From Arenicola marina (Eukaryota; Annelida; Polychaeta; Arenicolidae), in NCBI GenBank assembly GCA_964019135.1, contig OZ025265.1, forward strand, positions 22,233,143-22,297,142: a stretch of 64,000 nucleotides of DNA. The letters run 5' to 3'. Shown here one piece after another: positions 52,883 through 62,092 of this stretch (its first letter is position 1; each line of letters begins with the position of its first letter). The notes under the pieces were generated by a model, which saw only the letters and a program-made list of their open reading frames with translations, did not search any database and had not been told where the DNA came from. Made by a program: the position numbers and the translations under genes.

Positions 52883-55800
52883 CTAAAACACAGAAACATA
52901 AACATTAACAAACAGACGTAAATCCATATTACCTACTTTCAGGATTCAGGAAATTCTTTCTTTTATGGATCTTGGTCTACGATAAAGTTGTGTCCGGAAG
53001 GAACGGCTATTCCAGTTAGGGACGGACCATTTGATATCCAGGGGGTTCGAGTTGGGGGGTGGGGTGGCGGGGCTCTATGTTCATTTTGTTCAAAAAAAAT
53101 AAGTTGGCTCTGAATTATAAAAATCTTGCTTTGCCCGTTACCGAAAAATAATAATACTCGTCCTTACAAGAAAACAATTCTGCCTTCGTACTATTAAACT
53201 GAATACATTTTGCAGATAAAAAAAAATCATGCCACCACAAGAAATATTCTTATGCCTATGACCAAAAAGTAAACAAATTTAGCCATGGCGGAACCCCCAC
53301 AATGGCCTCTACTCAAAAACCATAGTTCCCCCTGGTTATCAAATGATCTGTCTCTTATAAGCGCCCGAACTTGACATCAGCGTCTCAGTGACCTACTTGA
53401 TCGAGTAGGACGCCCCAGTACTCGTGTCCTCTATTCGACCTTTGTCCATTTTGTACGGTAGACAGAAGCTCGTATCGCCCTTCACCACCTCCTCCTTGAA
53501 CTAAACAAACATAGGGAAGCCATCATTTAACGTTAAGCGTAATGTTCTGTTAGCCGCCATGTATGTATATAACAGAAAAGTAATTTCACAATATACCTCA
53601 AAATCTCGTGCGACGATTGACATAGATCACCATATTAACATGTTATAGAGGGGAAGCTTTGTAAACAATGACCAATAATTAATATGCAGTGGTGTGACCA
53701 CCATTCATGGCCTGTACTTTCAACAATGTATAATACCGAAAAAGATCACGAATTAAAAGAAGACATTCCCTTTTTCTGAATCCTACGAGATAATAAATTA
53801 ATCGCGAACAAAATCCAGAATTAAGGACATGACAGATCAATTGACGAAACTATTTCACCGATTGTCTAGATATGAAGATTTCATCGGCGACACTATTCTG
53901 CTGACTTCTAAAAGATCATGAAATGATCGCGGACACTATTCTAGTGAAAGCTGTTGTCACGATATGCCGGTACATGTATTTCGTACTTTCTGTGTTCGCT
54001 CCGTGGCCTGTTACTCCCAAGGAGAGTCGTTTTCCCACGGTTTGAGCACCCATTGTATCCTTAATAACGTTAGTAATGTTAATTTGGATTTTTTTTTATT
54101 AAATATTATTAATGCATAATAATGAGTATTAATTTAAAAAATATTTCTCTCATTTATACTTGGCGCTAGTATTCTTGATGCAGTCATTTACTCACCTGTT
54201 GTAAGCAGTCGAGGAAAGCAACCATGGCTTGATCAAATCTGGATAGGACATAAAATTGATGTAATATGCCATGCATACAAACAGTGCCTTTATAAGTACA
54301 GGCCGGATGCATTGAAGATGGCGGGGAGGTCTTTGGCCACGTTTAGCCCTCTTGCGCATTAAAGCGGCCTAACAGTTTCCTTTCATTTTTTATTAAATTG
54401 ATATTTGGCAATATTTGCCTTGATGGTATGAGAATGAATTTTTTTTCTATCACAAATGCCACGAGGATATAAATTACAGACCTATACTTGTTCCATACAA
54501 GGTGTTCCTGGCTATTTAAATCAGAGCAGAAGAGCTTACTGTTTAAGGGGAAATGTATACTACATGACGATTCCATATATATAGTACCTATGTCGATATA
54601 TACGTTTATCCCATATTATTAAAGCGGTGTAGGAGGGACTCATTAGAAGCAATTTTGTATTTTGGAGAAATAAAGAAACATTATTTCAACGTTAAAGCTT
54701 TGAACGTGCACAGAGTGTCGCCCAGTAGGGGGCGTTTCATACTCACTTGGTGTCCCAGAAGAAGCGGATCCCGCCGTAACCATAGAGAGGAAGCTCTTTG
54801 GATTTATCCGTCAGAGATTCCACGAAGGAATGGTTTCCATACGGCACCAGGCGATATCTGTGTGGGAAGACCAAAGTCATACGTAAATCACCAGCCGGAT
54901 GGGTCAAGTTGTAATATAATTGAAAGGAAGGTGTTAAAGCGGGTGTCCAACCTAATTTAATCGCGATCTGCAGCGAAAGTTCACATCTTAAAAAATTAAA
55001 TTGGCGAGTGTTAACGCTTCGTTTCAGCCGACTAGTAAGGAGAAAAAAATTAAGGCAACCCGCCCCCAGCAATGTCAAGCAGAGCGCCATTTTGCCGGGA
55101 GCAGTGACGCGTATTGTGACTATTCATGTGGCGCCGCCTTATTTTATCACTCGCGGACAGAGAGATCATGGCCGCGATTTACAGATGAACAGCGGCAGTT
55201 CCAAGCCGCCCAGTAGACCATGATCTTAGTGTTTCATGGAAAAGAACCATCCAAACAAATTGATATACGTCTTGCGACGATTGATTCAGCAACAATGCCA
55301 TGATTGGTGTTAGAATCGCAGCTCTTTATATTAGTGATGATCCCGCGCTCTTGTTTTGCTCACACAATAGGCGTAATTTCCGGTTTGAATAAATTAGAGT
55401 ATCGCCTCCTGATTGGTCAATCGCGGACACACCTCCAAAAGGGGCTGCCGCCTGGGTTGGCGGCGAAATCGTGCCCGGCGGTCACTTCTAAATTTTATTG
55501 TGAGCTATAGATAGGACGAAAAATTCTGTAATTTGGAAGATAGACAATTGGGTACTATATGAATCGGTAAAACAGCGTTAGAGGCCAGGCTGGCGGTTCC
55601 CTTTAAGCAAGCCTGGCGCGTGCACGTTTAGGCGTGCTCCATGTCTCTTATCTTTGCTTTGTAACGCACATACGACGCGTCGTAACCGCAGTATCGTAAC
55701 TGTCGTAACTATGTCGTCACTATGTCCTGATACCGCTTGAACGCGGCGAAAAGCTTATCAACTATCGCATCAAACCTACATTATTAAATGAGTTTTATTA

Positions 55801-58800
55801 AAACACACGTGTCCAATAATAGCGACATCGACAATATTCTGTTAATGGTAAACGTGTTGAAGAAATAGCCTAAAATTTAATAGAACCTGTTTACCAAGAT
55901 ACTTGTCATCGATAGTTCTACGCATGATCAGGAAGATAAACTATCAATGTGATTCCGTTCTCTCAATAGTTAAAAAAGGCATTGTTACAAGTATGTGTTA
56001 TGTAGGTATATTTGACAAGAAAGTGCCGTGATCCAGTAATAATAATAATAATAATAATAATCATCATAATAATAATAATAATAATAATAATAAATTGATG
56101 GGAGTTGTTTGGGAACAAAATTTCTACTGAAACCTCCGTCCCACCTTTCAAACTTGAGGTTCATCTTGTTGGCCAGCGAGTGAAGGAGCAGCACTGTCTG
56201 ACCCCAGGCAGCGTTAATCTCATTCCACTCCACCTAGAGAGCCAGATGCAAAATCCAAAAATGTGCATGGTTATTATTATATAATCTCTGACAAACCAAG
56301 AGTCACAAGTGTGGACGGCTTGGGCATTAATGGCTGCGAAGAAGTTTTACTAGACCTTACTGATTACATACTCATCACATCGAGACAAAGAAAATTTAGG
56401 TCTGCAGGCTGTGTTTTATTTTTGTATTTTTTTTTTGGGGGGGGGTGGGTATGAGGCTAAATACCCCCACCCTCTATCCAAATATAACATTGTCGTTTAT
56501 TGAATTCCTGAGTATTGAAATACATTTCTTAAAATTAAAATAAACAGACGGTCAAACATCCTGTTTTGCACCGGGAGTACGCTTTTGCACGCTTTACATG
56601 ATACTAATATATTTATATACATAGGTCTCCAGACTGGCTATAATCTTCTTGTGGGAGGTTATAATCTTATCATCGGATCTTCTGTGTCTTCGTATGTACA
56701 AAGGTCAAATCTATTATCATGAGTATTGTCAACATATACAACTTGCAAAACGTTAAGAGAGTAAGCACCAATACAAACTATATATACATCAGCTGTGAAA
56801 TACTGACCGGAACACTCGGCAGTCTCCCCAGACGGAAGTTGTTTATTGTTCCAAAGTGACCGCTGTGCCTGTGTCAGATAGAAGAAGTAATTTAAAGTTA
56901 ACAGTCAAATCATAAAAAAAAAAAAAATTAGATCGCCACTCTTGCAGCGTAAAGCTTACACTATATACTTACACTAGATGTATTTGATTGCAGTACTATT
57001 CGCAAGTACAACGGGAAAAGATGCACACGTAATAAAAACGAAATAATAAAACACATATAAATATCTAATAGATATAAATATGAATATATAAATATCGAAT
57101 AGCGGTACATATGAATACATAAATATCTAATACTGGTACATATGAATATATAAATATCTAACACTGGTACATATGAATATATAAATATAAAATATCAATA
57201 TATTACATACATTAGCATCTCTACAAGGTGGACGCCGGTTACATAGAAATATCGGATATCGTTAATAAAAGTTGATCATTCCATGTAACATCGACATAAA
57301 AGTTAATAAAACACGATCATAACCCATGTAACATCCACATAAAAGTTTATAAGACACGATCACAACCCATGTAATATCGACACAGAAGTTATTAAAACTT
57401 GATAAAACTATGTAATCTCTACATAGAAGCTAATAAAACTTGCTCAAACCTGTAATATCAACACCGATGTTCTTCTAACATGAAGACCACAAGAAGGTGC
57501 CAGGTACCATTACAATTTGACGTAATATAATATACGTACGTAGCCGATGTGAATAACGTTCGCAGATCACTAATCTAGGCTTCATACTTAGCGATTACAT
57601 GACGCTTACCATATATGGAATGTTGCGTTGAAGACATTGGTTTTCTTGAGTTTTTCCAGCTGCGCTTCGGCATATCTCAGCTGGTTGTCGACCCCTCGTT
57701 GGGCCTCCTCATACTCCAGCAACTGTCGCTTGTACTCATTGTACTCCTTGAAGTACCTGCAGGGTAGAGATGACGTCACGGCCTCATTCCCTAGTACTCC
57801 AATAATATTGCATTTCTCGCAGTTATTTAGATGTAGCACCTGACCGGGATATTGTTATATATTCAGGACTTTTTAATCAATTCTGGTCATATCGCGTCAA
57901 TGGGAGAAGGCGTAACAATACTTCTACAGATATTCCGCCATGCAACAATGATTGTTTTCGGCCAGTTTTGCCCTCACAACTTGGACCACGGAACAATGAA
58001 TAATTTTGGATGAAATATGCCCCCAGATTAGCTCACCGTGAGCCGATTCGAACCCAGAATCTGCGGTCTAGGACTCTAACCACTACGCTGGAATCCCATC
58101 CCCACCCCTTGACAACCGATATTCCTTAATTAAATTCACCATCACTGAAGAATTCATTCACGTACCGCTGCTCCTCCTCATCCAGCTCCTTGGATCGTTT
58201 CTTCTCCTTCTGGATCTGAGTCCGGATCTGGCTGCGCTCGCTCTCGATGCTCTGCAGCTGCCGCTTCAACGCGTCCTCCTCGTGCTGCAACTGTGACGTC
58301 AACAATGCACGGTTACTATGGCGATGACATCTGTGACGCAAACAATGCACGGTTACTATGACGATGACATAATGCAGGTTACTATGGCGATGACATATGT
58401 GACGCAAACAATGCAGGCTACTATGGCGATGACATTGTGACGCCAACAATGCACGGTTACTATGACGATGACACTGTGACGTCAACAATGCACGCTTATT
58501 ATTGTTACTATGGCAAGGACATAAATAAAACTCCATTATCAGTCGCCCTAAAAGAAAACGTATCTTTAATAACTCGATTTAATCTACCCATTATATTCGT
58601 GGTTAGTTACCTACAACCCACTGGCGTTAACTTTCTGCAGTGACATGTTTTGTTCTATTCTGTTTTTTTTTGTTTTTTTAGGTGGCTCCCATGCTAGCGA
58701 CTGTCAAGTCTTAATGGGAATCTTCTCAACAGATGCCAATGCGTTTTTTTTTTTTTTTTTCCCTTGTCAGTTCATTCCATTGCATTCGTTTATTGGCATT

Positions 58801-61800
58801 CTGGTGGAATAAATATATTCTTGATCTACCGTATTTGCTCGAATAACCGCCCGGGTTATTATGTTTCTCTAGTAAAGAATTCCCCGGGCGTTTAATAAAA
58901 CGGGCGCTTATTCGAGCAACTACGGTATATCGTTTTTGCGGCCAAAAATACTGACATTTCAATGCCGGTTTGCCCCTTAGAATGCAAATATTCGGAACTA
59001 AATAACGGTAAAATTAAAAGAAGTTACAAGAACTCATTAGAGAGCCTAAGGTCTCACAACATATATATATATATTAATGGTTTGTTTTACTTCATACCTT
59101 CTGTGTCACTTGTTAGACACATATTTCCACAATTTACCATCTCGCCAAACATTCTGAACGAAGACATTCACTAACAGCGAGTATTTATTTTGGATGGAGC
59201 CCAGGCATTAACATTAACTAAGACAAACCATACTGCTCCCAGGTTTCTCGAAGGAATTGTCAAGCCTATAACCTCATAAAGTCATACAGAGTATCCCCTA
59301 GTCACCAATGCCACACTGCCAGGCATCTCGGCAAGCGGCATTCTGGGAGACCGAAACTAACCTGTTTGAGATCTGCATCCAGAGTTTCTTCATTGGAGCT
59401 TTCTTCTTGTCCACATATCTTTTCCAAGAAATCTCTGGAAAACATTTTCATGTTATTAACCTATTACATACATGGGATACTCGTCATTTAAAATACTCCA
59501 TTATGTTTTCCCATCTTGGAACTTACTAGACCACACCAATCTTACTAATTAATATCTATTCAAGGTCCGGACCTAAAAATCACCAGCAAACGTTATCGCA
59601 ATTGCTATTGACCGACAATGAGAAAATGGGAATAGGACGCCAACCTATAGTCCTTGCATTCGTCTTCTGTTATTTTCAGTTGTTGGTCCAGTTGATCAAG
59701 AAGATTATCTGTACATTCCTTATTAGTGTTGAAAAAAAGAAGATTTATTAACAAATATATCGGGAGTTAAATAACTAGCAATGGCTTGAGTGCACAATGT
59801 TAGTGTTAAACAGCATGAATTCCTTTCCATTAATCAATAGTTTCACTGATTATAAGTATCTGTCACACAGATAATTTAGTTTGTTATACGTGTTTTAATA
59901 CGTTTTATGTAGGTCTCAAATCAGTTTCTACGGGGTAGACACATTTCAATGACAAATTGTAGTTAATATCTGATAGTTCTTCGAGAAATTCTTGTTAATA
60001 CTGATAGTTCTTTGACAAATTCTAGTTAATACTGATAGTTCTTTGACAAGTTCTAGTTAATACTGATAGTTCTTTGACAAGTTCTAGTTAATACTGATAG
60101 TTCTTCGACAAGTTCTAGTTAATACTGATAATTCAATGACAAACATTTTGTTCCAGTGAACATTAACAGTGCAATGACAAAACATTGTGTCCTAATGAAC
60201 ACTGACAGTGCAATGACAAATATTGTGTCCTAGTGAACACTGACAGTGCAATGAGACAGTTTGCCCTAGTGAACACTGACAGTCCAATGACAAACAGTTC
60301 TCCCCGTAAACACTGACAGTGCAATGACAAACAGTTTTCCTAGTAAACATTGACAGTGCAATGAAAAACAGGTTGTCCTAGTGGACACTGACAGTGCAAT
60401 GACAAACATTGTTCCAGTGAACTCTGACAGTACAATGACAAACAAGTTGTCCTAGTGAACACTGACAGTGCAAGGACAAACAACATGTTCTAATGACCGC
60501 TAAGGTAAGGTAATGACGAACTTGTTGGTTTAATGATAATGTCAAACATCTTGTTTTAACGTTTCCTGTTAAATGAGAACTGATAGATAACGAAAACGGC
60601 ATGACTCGTTATTGCTGGATAGATCACTAAATATACATTAAGCTGAATATATCACACGATTTGCGCAAAAGACGCTTCAACGATACCTCGCACAAGGGAT
60701 GATCAACCTCAGACTGCCCAGACAGGACATCAAACAGCTCGCTGGTAACCTACATCGAAACACACATTGAAAGCACATTAAGCTCTAATATCGGAAATCT
60801 TGTACATGCTTAACAGGTTTAATTAAAGTCGATTGTTAAAGGAAGAAGCTTTAAATATCTGTACCTGGTAGGTCATATCGAGACAATGAAACAGATCAAG
60901 ACAGAGAACCCCCATGTCTCTGGGAGTAACCCCGCCCCCCCCCCCCCCCCGCCGCCCCCCCCTACCCCCTAGTCTTTGTGAAAGAAACACGGGATCTTTA
61001 TTCTGCATAAACATTCGCACAGGAAGTCGGGCTTGAGCCACACACCGGCCGCTTGACAGAGCAGAGAACACTCGACAATAACTAAACATGCTACCCACTA
61101 TATACAGCCTGATGCCTATGCTTACGTGTCAGCTCAACAAACAGGTGTGCATTAGTTTTAAATCTTCTTTTAAACATACAGTTATTTTTTCCCCCATTTG
61201 AAAATGACCATTGGCGGGGGGGTGCTGTATGAGTAATTCTAAAAACTGAGGCATAACTTACTTTGAGTTTGATGCTGAGATATTCCCCAGAAGACGGTGG
61301 CAACTCCCCAATGAGCGTGAAGTCATTCGCGCTGGTCATTAACTTCCCAGCAGGGACAGCATTGCGGCTGACATTTTCAAACAGCACATCACTGGGAATG
61401 GCAGCTGCCTCCTTGGTGTCTTCTGATGACTCCTGCATACCCAATACGCAAGGGAGATACAAGGCCTATTAACACATTAAATATATTTTGTATTGATAAA
61501 ATGTCCCATCTGAGATTCTGGTATCAAATGCATATTGCCGGTACTGTCTTGACAAGAGTCCACTTCAGTAAAACCAAACCAGTACCAGTATACTACCAAA
61601 CAATTGACTTATAATATGTAGTTCTCCGGAAATGGTTCTGGGCGCATGCCGACCCGGTTTGGAGGCCAAAGTCCGGGTGCGGCTTCTAATATGCATGCGG
61701 CTTCAAAAAGGCAGTTTACGGTAATGTTCCTCTATATAATACAATCAACAGGATATACATTTGAATGTATGACAGATGCTTGAGAAAGCTTGTTACAATT

Positions 61801-62092
61801 CATGACAAAACAATAAAATACAAGGCATGTTGAACAAGTTTTAGTCATATACCAGAGGAAAAGAAACAAAACACATTATTCATTTTCTGTACCTGTATAC
61901 TTACATTTCCAGATACCTTCAATATATACAGGAAAAAGATATAATTAGAAAGGGCTGATGATTTGTCCTTAGCTACGTCACGGCACTGCTTTATCATGTT
62001 TATTGAGTGTACCTGTTTGTCAGATAAATCTGGAATCAGATCAAGTGTTTCTTCTTCTGCAAGGCGTCCAGAGGCACTCCTTTTCACTGGCA
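52777..62092 (-). CDS. BECN1: Beclin-1, thirteen exons, N-terminal exons missing
   Basis: Seen: thirteen minus-strand exons with AG/GT borders and matching phases give 414 codons and a TGA at 52777-52779. Order: a variable acidic segment (62092-62013), the [10 protein letters not shown] motif and BH3-like region (61432-60687), the coiled coil (59718-57610) and the evolutionarily conserved domain (57610-52777). That domain has [43 protein letters not shown], the aromatic finger FFW, and the end [13 protein letters not shown]. Known: Beclin-1 scaffolds Vps34-Vps15 with Atg14 or UVRAG, driving PI3P synthesis in autophagy and endosome traffic. The human protein has about 450 residues, so roughly the first 60-70 residues including the CxxC pairs are not visible. 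Odd: the BH3 core reads TSELFD rather than the usual TGDLFD. It converges on the hyccin gene. Confidence 0.97.
53397..53500 (-). CDS. BECN1: Beclin-1 conserved-domain exon
   Basis: Acceptor TTGTTTAG and donor GTAGGT; encodes [19 protein letters not shown], then [15 protein letters not shown] and a split Lys codon. Matches [20 protein letters not shown] of human. Confidence 0.96.
54196..54238 (-). CDS. BECN1: Beclin-1 43-nt conserved-domain exon
   Basis: Acceptor CTATCCAG and donor GTGAGT; completes Lys, then [14 protein letters not shown], matching [14 protein letters not shown]. Confidence 0.96.
54747..54857 (-). CDS. BECN1: Beclin-1 conserved-domain exon with the aromatic finger
   Basis: Acceptor CACACAG and donor GTGAGT; encodes [20 protein letters not shown], then [19 protein letters not shown] is the aromatic finger known to insert into membranes. 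The donor is flanked at 54720-54735 by a good CTCF-like motif. Confidence 0.97.
56035..56094. repeat. (AAT)n microsatellite
   Basis: AAT repeat with a TCATCAT interruption, in a Beclin-1 intron. Confidence 0.95.
56145..56233 (-). CDS. BECN1: Beclin-1 conserved-domain exon ([11 protein letters not shown])
   Basis: Acceptor CTCTCTAG and donor GTGGGA; 29 codons plus two bases, [29 protein letters not shown]. Nearly invariant among Beclins. An (AAT)n microsatellite lies about 50 bases beyond the donor. Confidence 0.97.
56808..56868 (-). CDS. BECN1: Beclin-1 conserved-domain exon ([13 protein letters not shown])
   Basis: Acceptor AGGCACAG-type: intron ends ACACAG before GCACAGC; donor GTCAGT. 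One base completes Trp, then [20 protein letters not shown], almost identical to vertebrate Beclin-1. Confidence 0.96.
57060..57480. repeat. Two AT-rich minisatellites in a Beclin-1 intron
   Basis: 57060-57190: four units of about 32 bp (ACATATGAATATATAAATAT, CTAATACTGGT). 57230-57480: about five diverged units of 45 bp (ATCGACATAAAAGTTAATAA, AACCCATGTA). Confidence 0.8.
57610..57756 (-). CDS. BECN1: Beclin-1 exon: end of coiled coil, start of conserved domain
   Basis: Acceptor CCCTGCAG and donor GTAAGC; encodes [19 protein letters not shown], then [20 protein letters not shown] and ATFHI. Matches human [26 protein letters not shown] nearly residue for residue. Confidence 0.97.
57860..58100 (-). 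mobile_element. SINE with a different tRNA head joined to a family A-like tail
   Basis: Read on the minus strand: head CGTAGTGGTTAGAGTCCTAG (A box) and GGGTTCGAATCGG (B box) near 58100-58040, then a tail TCTCCCATTGACGCGATATG and ACCAGAATTGATTAAAAAGT shared with family A. Confidence 0.75.
58166..58290 (-). CDS. BECN1: Beclin-1 coiled-coil exon 3
   Basis: Acceptor CGTCACAG and donor GTACGT; 41 codons plus two bases, [20 protein letters not shown] onward to ELDEEEQR. A tandem array whose units carry the same CGTCACAG sequence runs right up to this acceptor. Confidence 0.93.
58293..58510. repeat. About 40-bp minisatellite abutting a Beclin-1 acceptor
   Basis: Five units of GTGACGCAAACAATGCACGG, TTACTATGGCGATGACAT. 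On the transcribed (minus) strand each unit contains GCGTCACAG or GTCACAG, the sequence of the real acceptor at 58291-58298. Confidence 0.88.
58826..58927. mobile_element. About 100-bp MITE with 27-bp inverted repeats
   Basis: TACCGTATTTGCTCGAATAA and its continuation CCGCCCG match the reverse complement of the right end with two mismatches. The ends TACC and GGTA fit a TA target. A tiny non-autonomous DNA transposon. Confidence 0.85.
59362..59434 (-). CDS. BECN1: Beclin-1 coiled-coil exon 2
   Basis: Acceptor GTTTTCCAG and donor GTTAGT; completes Arg, then [20 protein letters not shown] and DLKQ. The heptad-rich segment corresponds to CLEILEQMNEDDSEQL in human. Confidence 0.88.
59645..59718 (-). 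CDS. BECN1: Beclin-1 coiled-coil exon 1
   Basis: Acceptor AATAAG and donor GTTGGC; 24 codons plus two bases, [18 protein letters not shown] then DECKDY. It matches the start of the Beclin coiled coil. The acceptor is weak (no pyrimidine tract next to AAG), but the reading is unambiguous. Confidence 0.9.
59960..60490. repeat. Two minisatellites in a Beclin-1 intron
   Basis: 59960-60135: five units of about 31 bp (CTGATAGTTCTTTGACAAGT, TCTAGTTAATA). 60140-60490: about nine diverged units of 38 bp (CACTGACAGTGCAATGACAA, CCTAGTGAA). Confidence 0.85.
60687..60749 (-). CDS. BECN1: Beclin-1 exon: second half of BH3 and start of coiled coil
   Basis: Acceptor GATGTAG and donor GTATCG; 21 codons, [19 protein letters not shown] then CE. 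It matches [22 protein letters not shown] of vertebrates. Confidence 0.95.
61262..61432 (-). CDS. BECN1: Beclin-1 exon with [10 protein letters not shown] and first half of BH3
   Basis: Acceptor TATGCAG and donor GTAAGT; 57 codons in phase 0. It encodes [15 protein letters not shown]..., then [12 protein letters not shown], the signature just upstream of the BH3 helix, ending YLSIKLK. Confidence 0.95.
62013..62092 (-). CDS. BECN1: Beclin-1 most N-terminal exon recognised
   Basis: Acceptor TTTGTAG (plus-strand side 62093-62099) and donor GTACAC. Two bases complete a split codon, then [19 protein letters not shown] and PDLSDKQ. This acidic N-terminal region is poorly conserved in Beclins, so the assignment rests on phase continuity and position. 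Confidence 0.7.
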
